From Pseudorasbora parva (lineage: Eukaryota; Chordata; Actinopteri; Cypriniformes; Gobionidae), in assembly GCF_024679245.1 (NCBI RefSeq), contig NC_090180.1:12747507-12811506 (forward strand): a DNA stretch of 64,000 nt, written 5' to 3'. Of the stretch, positions 50,810 through 63,098 are shown one piece after another. The notes beneath the pieces are model-generated. The model ran no database searches. It saw only the letters and a list, made by a program, of their open reading frames with translations, and was not told where the DNA came from. Position numbers and translations under genes: made by a program. Position 1 is the first letter of the stretch, and the number at the start of each line of letters is the position of its first letter.

Positions 50810-52404
50810 CAGTGTTGGGGAAGCTACTCTGAAACTGTAGCTTTACAAGCTACAAGCTACTTGTAAGTTAAAGTAAGTTACATTCAAACTACCATTTTGA
50901 AAAAGTAGTTAGCTACACTACAAGTTACGATCAAAAAGTAGCTAGCTACATTGAAACTACTTTTTTTTTTTTACAATGACAAATAACTTTGAATAATTAA
51001 TGAATAATGTTATACTATTTGGGGTTTCAAGCAATATAATGCAATGTAATTGATTTCAAAGAGTATAGTGTGAATTCAGGTTGATTGGGACACCTTTTTC
51101 TCCAGTCATTTCAAAGGCAAAAACTGTCAGAATCATTTGAATAATTGATACAATAAACACAATAATGTAATATATAGCCTATATCTCAAACTGACTGTCA
51201 ACGTGCAACATGGCTAAAAATGTAACATCAGTGCAAGAATAAAATCTATGCAACTTAAATTAAAAATTCAGGAGTCAGGATTAGGTTTACCACCATCAAA
51301 CAAACCAAATGTCGGACAATTACTAAGTTTGTGTGTGACAATTTGAGAAATGTTACCAACACGTAAACATAACCTGAAACTGTTATGCAATGTCTAAGTT
51401 AATAAAAACATTTGTATTCTGCCTTTCAGCTGATGAAAATATTTTGTTCTTTAGTCCCTACCAGAAAACATCATTACATCACAATGTAACATAACATGTC
51501 TTTATTTTACTTGTAATTTAAATGTAATTTCACTGAGCCCAAAGGCAGCAGGCATCATGCAGATAAACTATTTCTGAAAGAGTTCTGACCAAGTCCAACT
51601 AAAACCCAACAAAATAAATAATGAACAAATAAAATATAAATCAACATGAAATTATTTCATTGAACGTTTTATATATTCATTTATATTATATATTAACAAT
51701 ATAACCAATATACCGAATTATCCAGTAGTTTTCCGAACAGATGCATTTATTAATATGATAATTAAAAACTAACAGACAGATGGAAATGTGGGACATTTTT
51801 TTCAATATGCGACTTGCAGGACAAGGGGTGTAAATGCTGTAGCCTACGGTACACGCAAAGCGGGACGGGTGGTCACCCTAGTAAGGATTAGTCTGAAATG
51901 CAGGTTAAACTCACAGCACATGCAGAGATGGAACGCAGCATTCTGAACGGAACCGCTGAGAGTATCATGAGCTGCTCGCGTGAACGGTGCAGGCGCTTTG
52001 CTTGCATATTTATTTACATTTCGAATGGTTTCGTGTACATTTCAAGCTTTCTATAGCCTATACATGATATATCTCATATCTGTGAGGCAAGTAGTCTGCT
52101 GAGTTTTGGTTTATTTACAATGTTGTTTTACCGCTGATCAGCTCGATCAGGAGTGAAGCGCGTCTGCATAGAGCAGATTATTGAGCTGAGCGTCCATCAC
52201 CGCTCGTTCTCGTCGGTCGTCAGATTCAGAACCCAAAAACGGAATGTAGCTTTTGGTCGCGCTACACCGCTACTTGCGGTATAATGTAGTTAGCTACTGG
52301 AAAAGATACACTGTTTTAAAAGTAACTGACCTACTGACAAGCTACTGAAAAATGTAGTTAAGCTAGTAGCGTCGCTACGTGTAGCTCGCTACTGCCCAAC
52401 ACTG
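50810..52404. mobile_element. Non-autonomous hAT element with perfect 8-bp target duplication
   Basis: The ends CAGTGTTGGGGAAGCTACT and AGCTCGCTACTGCCCAACACTG (the latter mirrors CAGTGTTGGGC) bound 1595 bp. TACTTTGC flanks both sides (50802-50809 and 52405-52412). Sub-terminal repeats of GTAGCTA/AGCTAC motifs occur at both ends, as expected for hAT transposase binding sites. No transposase-like frame is present. Confidence 0.92.
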
Positions 52405-52439
52405 TACTTTGCTCTGCTGGCCACACCGTTTTTATATGA

Positions 52440-52733
52440 ATGCCTGAGGCTGCGAGCTGAGTGCTGTGAGTGCGATCTCCCATCCCACACGAGCGAGTTG
52501 AAAATGGCTCCCTCTGCTGGCTGTAGTCTTTGGCCTCTGGCCAACAATTCCTCCGATGGCGCAAATTCACGACATTTGCGTCATGGGAGGAATTTTTCCA
52601 GAAATAAAATGCATAAACCCTTGTCTCAGGGGGATATGAGGGGGGGGGGGGGGGGAAGCACAATCATTCGAATATACTCTACTGATACAAAGCCATATGC
52701 TAATCGCTGAAGTAACCCTTTCAGCTTCAGATC
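52440..52733 (-). mobile_element. TTAA element, family Y, truncated copy 3
   Basis: Shares GAAAATGGCTCCCTCTGC, GGAGGAATTTTTCCAG and ACAAAGCCATATGCTAATCG with 47229-47580. Its right end GAAGTAACCCTTTCAG is close to the expected CCCT-TTAA. A G16-like homopolymer sits at 52639-52654. Confidence 0.7.
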
Positions 52734-54349
52734 AGCTTATCGGAATCCTATGGGTGACATCACAGACACTACGTCCATATTTTTTTACAGTCTATGCACA
52801 AGACGATAGAATTATTCCACTCCCGTGGTTTACAGAGCTGAAGTGTGGACTCATTTTGGCTTCAGCTACAAAGAAGCCACTAAGGAAATCGACAAGAGTC
52901 ATTTTGTTTGCAAAATAGGCCAAGTTAAAACCCAGTAGCCTACTCAGGAAACATTGAATCTGAGAGCTCGTTTAACATCCCAATGTCATCCGTGCTGCTG
53001 AGAAGCGTTTCGATAGAATAAAGCAGATTTTCCTCTCATTAACAAAATAAACACACACCAAAACTGAGAGCGGTGGCAGCAAAACGAAAGCACCTGATCA
53101 TAGCGATGTGGATTTGGATGCACCAGCTCTGCAGTTCATCCTAATTGAAATGGCACTTTATACAATAGATTGCGTTAAAGAAAACATCTTTACAGTATTA
53201 AATATAAAACAAATGGACTATGCACTTTCTGTTGCTAGTTTAGAAATTAAAAACTGCTATACCGTGAACCTTTAAAACATGTACACATAAAGAATCCTGC
53301 AGTCACTTTACTATTTCCCTTTACTTAGATTGCACAAAATAGTGATTAGTGATATAAATTATACTGTATTAATTAAATAAAACAGTTACTTGTCATGGTT
53401 TATGCATATGGTTGTGTTCTTTATTCTTTTAAATTAATCTTTCTAAAAAAATATAAAAAAATGCTTATATCGTATCGTAACCCCTGTATCGTGATACGCA
53501 TTGTATCGCCAGATTCTTGGCAATACACAGCCCTAATCTATGGTACGCAAACATCAGAATCTCGCTAGAAGTAGTAGGTCTTTCGGGTACATTTTGCCTA
53601 CTCTTTTATGAGTATTGTGAATTCGGACACATTCTGTTTTTTGCCTACTATATGTTAGGGGTCGGAAGCAGCCATAATGTAGGGCAGGACTTGATTTTGT
53701 CCAATGGGAATTGATTGGATTATTAGATGGTTGTGGGTTGCCATTACTCTGATCTCATGTGACTAAATGACAGGTTGTCCCGCACTCATGCCAGCAAACA
53801 CGTCATCAGGAGAGAAATTATGTTGCCTCAAGAGGGAGGGGAAATTAGTTTTATTAAAGAATACGAGGGCATATGAATAAAAATATATTGATGTGCACGG
53901 ATCGCTTAATAAACACTGCAATTTTCAAAAATTGTTCGTTTTGATTTCATGGTGACTTTAAGGCATTGTAAGATGATCTAGACAAAACATCTACCAAAAT
54001 GTTACATACATAGACTGTAATATGAACAGTGTAAAGCGTCAGCAATGCTGTACATCAATGCAAAATGTACTGTTTACAAAGCAAGCTAAGGATATGAGAT
54101 TTAAAAGTTGCAATATCTTAAATATTCAGACCAACAGCACAACTACAACAGTATATTAATAGTGAGTAGGCCTAACTTACATTTTAGATACAATGTTGCC
54201 AGTTGATTTCTCTATTTTTGTGAAACAAAATAAAAATATTTCCAAAATAAGTGGCAGTGAAGCAGTCACATGTCTCCAAACAAAACAGTAGTAGTGATTC
54301 GTTCCTTGAATGAATCAGTGACTCACTATAGGCTTACTTGTCGCCACCT
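52734..54349. other. Intergenic DNA with transposon fragments
   Basis: 53460-53540 carries an hAT-like end (ATCGTGATACGCATTGTATCG), and 53560-53650 resembles the CTGAAATCGCATA repeat. No gene recognised. Confidence 0.4.
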
Positions 54350-54358
54350 ACTGGTGCG

Positions 54359-54898
54359 TAGCCTGACAAGCCAGACCCACATGTTGTTTGGATGGAGATG
54401 TTTGGTCTCAAGATGTTTGGTCTGAAACTCACCATTGACAGCTCAATCCGAGGTGGCAGGATAAACGGTTGTCTTTCAAACTCCCTCTGCACGCGATAGG
54501 ATAGCGCTACAACCAACCAGAGAGGTGAAACGGAGCTCGTTGATAGATTAAACATTTGCGTATCCAGTCAGCAAAACTCCGAACACATTTTCCCTTTTTA
54601 AGAATGACTTCAGTGCCGTTCTTTGTTCTTTTCTCAGAGAAAAGCTTAACTCCAAGTCTTCCAGAGTCGTGGTCAAAGCTGATTCGAAAGACCGCCGTTC
54701 ACCAGTTTCTGTGTTTACTAGAAGCACGCAAGCAACTCGGCCGTCGTCATTATGTTAAGCCCTGTCCACCGACTCTATACACGATGTGATTGGCGCGACC
54801 AGAGTTTGGTGTTTACAGCTCAGAAGAGTATTGAGAGTTCGACACTCGCGGGCAGATTAGATTTGCTGCCGCTAGGGTGCGTCTAGATTTCTAGGCTA
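54359..54898 (+). mobile_element. TAGCCT family A, copy 3, perfect 9-bp duplication
   Basis: Starts TAGCCTGACAAGCCAGACCC and ends TTTCTAGGCTA. ACTGGTGCG occurs at 54350-54358 and again at 54899-54907, an exact 9-bp target duplication that fixes the ends of the family. Length 540 bp. It contains GTGATTGGCGCGACCAGAGT, also present in shifted form in copy 2. Non-coding. Confidence 0.9.
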
Positions 54899-54907
54899 AC
54901 TGGTGCG

Positions 54908-55957
54908 ACAATGTAACTTGAAACAGTTGTAACGATGTAAGTGATGCAAACTGAAAAGTCCCAGTGCTGGTGGACTATTAAAAAAATAATTTAAGTTGAT
55001 TGGCTGCTGAACAGAACAAACAGCAAAGACACAATCGACAAGAAGGCATTTTTGCATCGATATGAGACCAATAAATGTAACTCTGTTGGGAGAAACAGTT
55101 CTGCTTATATGTTTGCATACCCCTTGCAGTAGAGCCAGTAGGTGTAAGCCTGTATAATATGCTAAATTGAAAGAACAGCAAATAAGGAAATATATAGCCC
55201 ACAAATATTAATACATCTAGCATTACCATAATGCATTATCTTGAGTATTAGTGAATGTTTTTACTTTCACCTAATATATGTCTGAGTCCCTCAGTTGTTC
55301 TTAGTAAAGATGGATCTCAAAATCAGTCACTGTTGAAAAGGGTTTAAATGAGCAGAAGATGCTAAAAAAATTTGAGGAAGAACAGAACTCAAGTAGTCAG
55401 GACAAACAAGGGACTCATGAACAACTGTCACAAAACATCCAGATAACAATACACAGTATTGAGATTCAAGATTAAACGTTGAATTGATTTATTTGTGTAT
55501 ATTCAGCAATTATTTTGTATTGTGGACTATATATGTCAACATTAATTATGTGAAACAGCTTATTCAGAACAGAATAAAAAATAACAAGCAATTTTTCTGA
55601 TCCCTCTTACTTTGTTAATAATATTAATATTAGCATCTTGTATATTCTGCATCTTGTTGTATCTTGTTCAACAGCACCAGTACAGTCAGATAAATCATAT
55701 TTTTGAATATTATAAACTCCAGGTGTCAAGCAGTAATTGTCCAGACCTATTATGAATGAATGACGTGGCATTATAGTTAGAACTTACGCTGGCGCTATTA
55801 TTTCTACCATATTTGGAAAGAGAGGGTTTGATTGATAGCCTTGGCTAAATGGAGTATACACAAGACTAGATAATGATCTGAGATGTCATCGCTCTGCTGC
55901 AGAATTTCTTCACCAATCAATTCCATGTGACTAAATTATATAAAACGCCTGATTACA
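54908..55957. other. Intergenic DNA, nothing recognised
   Basis: AT-rich; short frames only. Confidence 0.45.
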
Positions 55958-57200
55958 ACAATGAATGGTCCTGACATGTGTTGTCTAACTCCAGTAGAGT
56001 GTCGTCTGTTAATACAGTGTATAACATGTATACATGCAGCCAGTCATTTTGACAGGAAATCAGCAAATTATTTGATAAAGTCTGTATGGTGCCCTGATGG
56101 CCTGTATACAGTGGCCAGTATAAATGTCAAATGGGATTTATCACTTAAACTAGATAACGTTACATAAGCACCATCACTTCAAAAATATTATACTTGAAAC
56201 TAGATCTCTGAGTAATACTGGAAATATTACTATAAATTACACAAACACCTCCCCCTTTTGCCTTTCAGACTAGGCTCATATTTATAACAATGCTGTGCGG
56301 TAGTAGACTCATTTAAAGTGATGTAATCATCTGGTTTTAGCCAGGTTTATGAAAAACACTTATAGTAAGGTCATGGTATGTGATCATATAATTTACAAAA
56401 AGTGCTTTTGTAGAAAGGGATCTAATATTCAGTGCCGCATTTATTCATCTGTACTATATATGTTTTTTTATTTGTTGAACATCAATACAATTTGGGAGTT
56501 TGTTGTATTTCCTAGTTTGGGGAACAGACACAGTCTCTTTATGATGATATCTAGGTTAAGAATTATCTATCTTTTGGGATTTATTTGACTTCTGTGATGT
56601 GAGGTGGCTAGTAGATGGTCAGTTTAGCCAGTATGTCTGCTTCCTGACATAGGACACAGTCAAATTTAAACTAGAGAGAAGAGCAGTGCCACCCCAGGGT
56701 GGGATGAATACCATCTCTTTTCAACAGGTCATGTCTGCCACAAAAACTTTTCCATTTGTCTATGAACTATGGGTTGTCGATATGGGTAATTTCCAGGACA
56801 CCACTTCAGCAGCCAGCCATTGAGTAACAGTCTAATGTATCTCATCACTCTAGAGCATATTACAGTGTCTGACATTGTACTTGAGAGTTCACACTTCTCT
56901 TTAATGTTAGTTTTAGTGATCTCCAACTGGCAAGGTCGTATATCATTAATGAATAATAATCTTAGAGTATTTACATTTAGCATAAGCTAACACTATTAAA
57001 ATTGCTCTCAGGGTTGATGTCAGGTGCTCTGGCTCCCGGCAAACATGTGACAATGTTGACTGGATTCCCTATTTTCCCATTTCTTACAATAGAATCCCCA
57101 ATAACAATAGGGCAATTTCCACAGGTTTCTCAGTGGGTGCATCACTGAGTGGGGAGAACCTGTTTAATGTTCTAATGGGAAAAGAACAGTTGTGATTTGT
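55958..57200 (-). mobile_element. L2-like LINE relic: SGNH-esterase ORF1 and endonuclease start of ORF2
   Basis: Read on the minus strand. GDSIVRN (Gly-Asp-Ser block, Ser codon near 57091-57099) is followed by IVTCLPGAR-like sequence, CELSSTMSDTVIC, LLLNGWLLKWC and the DGIHPT block (about 56701-56715). These are the catalytic Ser and Asp/His blocks of the SGNH esterase found in ORF1 of zebrafish L2 elements. Further along, NIRSLSTKALFVN (about 56380-56430) and LATVYRP-like sequence match the apurinic-type endonuclease of ORF2. Many stops and frameshifts make it non-functional. The reverse-transcriptase half is absent. Confidence 0.75.
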
Positions 57201-57300
57201 CTTGAGACTATGCCGTCTCACAGTCACCCAGTTGCTCTGCTGCGGGTGCTCTGCAACTGGAACCTAGTGTAACCCCTCCTGTTTGAATCGCCCGCTCCAA

Positions 57301-57475
57301 GCATAACTCGAACCCGAGTCTGCTGGCATGAGAGTCAGGTCCTCTAACAAGAAGGCTTAAGGCTGCAACCTCTAGCGGTTGTCGCTAGAGTGTCTCTTGA
57401 GATCAGGGGACTGAAGTTTACTTGCACAGCAACTACTAGCTGGCCTCCGTTACACTAGCAATGTGCAGGGCTCGA
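57301..57475 (-). repeat. tRNA-like repeat unit (single copy, minus strand)
   Basis: The minus strand reads GCCTTCTTGTTAGAGGACCT, then GACTCTCATGCCAGCAGACT and CGGGTTCGAGT. This is a near-ideal B-box with an anticodon-like loop CTCTCAT, similar to tRNA-Glu/Gly. The 5' flank (ACTTCAGTCCCCTGATCTCA and AAGAGACAC) matches the 38-kb tandem repeat, so it is the same family. It adjoins the LINE relic at 55958-57200. It is probably not a working tRNA. Confidence 0.65.
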
Positions 57476-58535
57476 CAGGCCATCATAACTATACCAAACC
57501 TTTGGGCTGCAGCGTAGGGAGAAGGATAAAGCAATGCAAGCCAATCAGAATCCTCAAAATCGACAACAACAAATAGCACAAAACAACAGACATGACGCGA
57601 GGTTTGTTTGTATGGTTAGACAGTGAAGTGGAGTTAAAAGTGTGTGCACAAAAGTATAAATGAGTACCACCTTAACAGCAGAGGTGGACAAAATACACAA
57701 CTCTATTACTTGAGTAAAAGTACTACTGGTCAAATATTACTCCTAATAAAAACTGATTTTTACTCAAGTAAAAGTACAGGAGTATTTGTTTTCAAAAGTA
57801 CTTAAGTATCAAAAGTAAATTTCCTTTTTTTATGCCAATACATTATTTTATTATTGTTGTATAAATGCACGCTGTCATCATGGTTTAAGTCATTCAGTGA
57901 TGCTCCATCTGACAAACTAGCATACGACTAATTTAAACAAATTTACATACTTGTATATAAGTTACAAAGCTCTTTACAAAGCTTCTGTCACTTTAAGGCA
58001 GAATGCACGGATCCAATACACTGATACACATCTGATATTCTCCCAACTTTACTCTTTTCTTTCTCCCAGACATTAATATTTGTAATATTTTATAAGACAT
58101 GCACCAAGTGTATGCCAACTAAACTAATCTTAAATTTTTTATAAAAAAAAAAAACCTGAAACATACTTTCAAAGTATGGCTATGGGTGCACACACTTGTG
58201 CCTAGGAACCATCTTCTTCCATTTTGCTATGAACTGATCAGTGTTCAAAAAAAGTTGGGAAAATGTATATGACCCTATAAGAGTGATTCCTGATCTGCAA
58301 CAACAACAACAAAAAAACCTTTTGAAGAAGGAAAATATCCTCCTTCGACTTTCAGAGCTGCTACAGAAATGACTTTCAACCTATAGACATGTAGTGGAGT
58401 AAAAAAGTACGATATTTGTCTTTCAAATGTAGTGAAGTAAAGTCATATGTTTCCAGAAAAAAATAATACTCCAGTAAAGTACAGATACTCAAAAAGTGTA
58501 CTTAAGTACAGTACTCAAGTAAATGTACTGAGTTA

Positions 58536-60149
58536 GGGTGCGTTCACACTTGTCAGGTTTGGTAAAACGAACCCTGGTGCGATTGCTCGTTTAGTGCGGT
58601 TCATTTGAACATATGTGAACGCTGCCATCCGAACATTGTTGCATTTTTCAGATTTTTTGGTTCCTTTTCACACCACACTGATTGCTTTGGTCCGAACCAG
58701 TTGAAACGAACCAAAACGCAGGCACATGACAACATCCACATCACTCATTGGCCATGGCGTATTTCCTAAACTGCTTTTCGATTGGTCAGAATTTACGTGT
58801 GGGAAAATTCCAACAGTAGAGGCAAAGCCAGCAAACTATAATAACACTATGGAGAGACGACTGCGCGGGCCAGTTTTGTCCCTGGCCATAATCTACCACT
58901 GTGTGTATTTACCACAGTATGCAAACAAAACATTTCTATACTGAAGCGCGGATGCGACATGAAAACAACGTTCTAATGCACTGCAGACGGCGAGCGCACA
59001 TCACTCGTCACTTCAAGAGGAGGCGTGCATTAATTATTAACTCGACATGCTTCCATCTTCCGAAAATATTGCCAACGATCTATCAGGTAATAATATCATG
59101 CACACAATGTCAGCGCAGCTAACTACGGCAGCTGGTTCAGTCCAAAAACGATCAGTACTTTTGCAGTTGGTTCTGTTCGAGGTCGGATCACGTTCTCACC
59201 ACAAACAAACCGCTCCAGAGTTCGTTTGAAATCGTACCGAGACCACCTCTTCAAGGAGGTCTCGGTACGCTTGTTTGGTCCGCTTTTGGTGCGCACCCGA
59301 GTGCGATTGCTGCTTTCAGACCTGACCAAACGAACCGCACCAAAGAGGGAAACGAACTCTAGTACGATTCAACCGAACTAAATGAGGCAGGTGTGAAAGC
59401 ACCCTAAAAGGATGGGTCTCGGTCCGCTTCCAAATGAACTCTGGTGCGGTTCGATTGATATATGAACGCAACACGGACCAAAGACATGTAAACGGACCAA
59501 AAACCGGACGTAATGTCACAAGATGCGACGCATAGTCAGCTGATTTGACGACGCGGAAAGATCGGTGTATCCAAAATGAATAACTTTAACGTTAGAGGGC
59601 AAACGTGGAGCAACGAGGAGGTGCCTAATCAATATTTGGTCAGACGAGCATGTTTCGAAAATGCTAGACAAAACGCACAAAAAGCATACCTGGTTCTTCT
59701 CATCAAAGGACCTGTGTTGCCCATTATTAGCAGGTACAGACGACAGAACGGCCATCTCTTTTGCATAAGGGACGCCCGACTCTTTTCTGCACAACGGAGG
59801 AAATACTGCTGCTGTTTTGAATGTTTTGAACATTTATTGAGCTCTTCATGAGTTATCAGCGGGTAAAAATAATGCCATATGTACATGCGTAAAATGACCG
59901 CGTTTAATCCAGCATACAGCATTGTTTTGAATGTTCGGTAAGCAAGCTCCTACGTCATATAAGCCGACCAATCAGGTTGTTACCGTCTCCCTATGCCTTT
60001 GGTTCGGTAACTTTAGGTTCGCTGTTAAAAATGCCAGTGTGAACGCTAACCGTATGGTTCACACTGGCATTTTTACATTTGTTTTGTTTTTGTTTTTTGG
60101 TCCGGACCAAACGAACCAAACGAACCGAACTACAAGGGTGAACGCACCC
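58536..60149 (+). mobile_element. Harbinger-like element with 3-bp TTA duplication
   Basis: GGGTGCGTTCACACTTGT and its mirror GGGTGAACGCACCC bound 1614 bp. TTA flanks both sides (58533-58535 and 60150-60152); TTA/TAA is the usual PIF/Harbinger target. A Myb-like fragment is encoded at 59576-59850. Near 59385-59405 a second internal terminus-like motif (GTGTGAAAGCACCCT) suggests a composite of two related copies. A small hairpin lies at 59234-59270. No nuclease-transposase was found. Confidence 0.78.
59576..59851 (+). pseudogene. Fragment of a Harbinger Myb/SANT-like accessory protein
   Basis: The frame starts MNNFNVRGQTWSNEEV. RG.TWS..EV is the beginning of the Myb/trihelix-like domain in the second protein of animal Harbinger transposons, which escorts the transposase to DNA. 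After this start the sequence loses resemblance, so the domain is incomplete. Its place inside an element with Harbinger-type ends and TTA flanks supports the call. Confidence 0.55.
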
Positions 60150-60173
60150 TTACTGTCCACCTCTGCTTGACAG

Positions 60174-61826
60174 CATCCATGATCAAACAAACTCTAAACA
60201 CAGGGCGCTCACATGACGTAAGCATTTTCTGGCGCATAATGTGACGCTTGAGAACCTAAAAACCTGTTTCTCCTAACTCCTAGTTTTTAGAAATAATCGT
60301 TTTCTGGGATTAAAATGGCATTTTCGTGTAAATTACAGGCCAAAACGCAGGGAAATATCTGCATTTTTCCATCGTGTAAACGGGGTCTAAGTTATATTTA
60401 GCAGTATAAACAAAGAATTATATTAGGCTAAGTAGAGATTCAAAACAAAGCTATACAGAGCTCCAAATGCAAACCACTCAGCAGCGAGGCGGACAGAAAC
60501 CAGAAACCTGAAGTGTGTCTGCCTAATGGCCAGAGAAGCAGTCTCAGGAAAATGAAAACTGACATTATAACAGATGACAATTCCCTGGAAACAGGTATGA
60601 CACTTGACCAGTTCACATGACACATTCAATTTGACCTGAAAAAATATTAATAGCAATCTGTAGTGCTTTCAAGATGCCCACTCGTTTTCCTGCTTTCCCC
60701 CTTTCCATATTTAATCACCAACTAACATAAGTTCACCAATTGAAAAAGCTTTCATAACATTGTTGTTCATAGTATAAAACTGTGGACGATGATGCATCTC
60801 ATCTTCATTTATCATTTATATATCTGCTAATCCAAGATGTTAGGGCTAATTAAAGAGCTTTGCAACAGTTTGGGAATAAAAGTACCAACAGAGCCATTTG
60901 ATTCTGTGGATTCAGCAATCCAGATATCATGCACAAATGAAAACAGTGCCTTTAACACACAGTGCTCATAGCAATGTGCTGCATTAATCAGGAGATCAAT
61001 AGTGCTGTCGATCTGCGGCTTTGAAAGGGCTGTTGAAGACCTCAGTGGCACTAGACCAGAAAACTACCATCTCATTGGTAGAGCAGTCTGACATGGTCTT
61101 TAGCTTTTTGCTTTATTTTCATTTATCTGCAATATTGACTTAGTTTTGTTCCACTAAATTTTTAGTTAGCCATATGATTCATTTTTAAGTTTGTCTTGAA
61201 ATGGTAACTCTGAATGTGCATTGCCAAGTAAAATACAGAACTCTCTTCAGACAACAAACAAAGAAAAAGTTTATGAATATCCGATTATGTTGTGAACAAA
61301 AAGAATCAAGTTTCCGGGTCCAAACCAATACTCATTTTCATCTCAACAGCGTTTATGAGCACTGTTTATTTATATCACACATTTAAGCTAATCTTTTAAA
61401 ATCTTGCAGTGTACACTAAAGGCTTATGGCATCTCAGATACCAATATTTTAATGATTCATAAAAGACAAATCACTAAAAAAAAAATCCTTATCCTAACCT
61501 TTATCTCCACACGGAGAGCTTTCGGTATGGAGATAACGGTTAGGATCAGTATTTTTTTGGTATTGCAGCACACTGAGTGTGTATTAGCACTGTTTGTTGT
61601 TTGATTTTGCTCTTAAAGCTCCTAAAAGGGGGTTTAAAGGGACATGAGAGAGAAAAAAGGGACATTGATAGAAAAATGTGATAGGCCTATTTCTGTAACC
61701 TGACAGGGTTGGGTGAAGGATAAGGCAAATACTGAGATGCAGAGAAATGGCTTTTGACAAAATAAAATAAAATAAGACAAACAAAAACTACCCCACTGGA
61801 GGAAAACAAGACTGGAATCTGGAAGA
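60174..61826. other. Intergenic DNA with candidate conserved segments
   Basis: 60440-60700 and 60830-61080 are GC-balanced, non-repetitive and lack convincing reading frames. The remainder is AT-rich. No RNA gene recognised. Confidence 0.35.
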
Positions 61827-61892
61827 GGCAGGACTGGGCACGGTAGGATCAGGCAGGACTGGGCATGTTAGGATCAAGCAGGGCTGGACATG
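61827..61892. repeat. 25-bp minisatellite, about 2.6 copies
   Basis: GGCAGGACTGGGCACGGTAG-GATCA repeats at 61827, 61852 and (diverged, partial) 61877. It lies in a GC-richer, repeat-like segment (61790-62065) that may be part of a retroelement, but I could not establish this. Confidence 0.75.
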
Positions 61893-62604
61893 AATGGTAC
61901 ATAAATCGACAAAATGGCATAGGACTGAGACACAAGGATAATAAATAGGGAGAGCAAACAAAGCTGGTAACGAGGGAGGACAGGTTAAATTAACCAATAA
62001 TCAGATAACAAGGGCGGGGTTAGGACAATAGACAGCTGAGATCACATGGTGCAAAGAAACAAACATGACAGACTTCAAGTCGAACGATTTCTGCCTCCCG
62101 TAGTGATGCTCGCACTGTTTGCATACTTTATTAAAGATTCGAAATAAATGCAATAATTGTCAAATTTCAGAGACATTATTGTCATGCAATACCTTATGCT
62201 TCTGTTTGTACAAGAATAAAGGTCAACATAAGCCATACTATCAGTGAAGGGGGGTCTAAGGCCCAGTCCACACGGAGACGCATTTAGCTGTATACGTATA
62301 CATTTGTACCACATCAGCGTTTCGTCCACACGGATCCGGTGTTTCAGAAGCATGAGAAAATTCTCTCATTAATTACTTACCCTAATGTCGTTCGACACCT
62401 CCGTTCATCTTCGGAACACAAATAAAGATATTTTTGTTGAAATCCCATGGCTCAATTGACACCAATGTCATTTCCTCTCTCAAGACCCATAAAAGGCACT
62501 AAAGACGTTGTTACAAGGCCCATCTCACTACAGTGGTTCTACAATAATTTTATGAAGTGACGAGAATAGTTTTTGTGCGCAAAAAAACACACGAAATAAT
62601 GACT

Positions 62605-62732
62605 TATATAGTGATGGGCCGATTTCAAAACAAAGTGATTTCAGCAGTTTGACACGTGATCCGAATCATTAATCAATATGCTGATTCATAACCGTTCTAA
62701 AATTTGTTTTGAAATTGGCCCATCACTATATA
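62605..62732. repeat. Hairpin with ATAGTGATGGGCC arms
   Basis: TATATAGTGATGGGCCGATT is mirrored by AATTGGCCCATCACTATATA with about 28-bp arms. A pair of inward motifs (ATCCGAATCATTAATCAATA, CTGATTCA) is shared with the centre of the 40-kb fold-back, so this is probably the loop region of the surrounding element. Confidence 0.7.
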
Positions 62733-63098
62733 AATCGTAATTTCAGGGGGTTTTGCGTAAAAAAAAAAAAAAAAAAGGTCTGGCAATTCGGTCTGGCCTT
62801 GCTCCATAGAGGAGTAATTATCCCCGAACAGAAATTGTTCGGACCAATGAAATCATCAGGGCGGGCTTTAGACGATGACGGACAGATGATCAGCAGGAAC
62901 ATAATCATGCACGTCATCAAAGGGGCTTGGATTATATTTACTCGAATCCTAAACAGAGAGCTTGTTTGTATATGCATTCACCTTCATAATTTCTCTCAAA
63001 GATGATGATCATGTTGGGTAAGTACTCTGTGTATCAATAAATTCTTTTATTTTTTTACAACACCGGCAAATATCGTTTATTCCAGCGCGTGTGCAGAC

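Larger units (their letters stand above)
57679..60165. mobile_element. hAT-like element with CAGAGGTGGACA ends, carrying a nested element
   Basis: CAGAGGTGGACA and TGTCCACCTCTG form the inverted ends. Flanks CTTAACAG (57671-57678) and CTTGACAG (60166-60173) are a 7/8 target duplication. Sub-terminal motifs GAGTAAAAGTACT and AGTACTCAAGTAAATGTACT repeat near both ends. The nested insertion at 58536-60149 accounts for most of its length; without it, the element is about 870 bp and non-coding. Confidence 0.8.
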
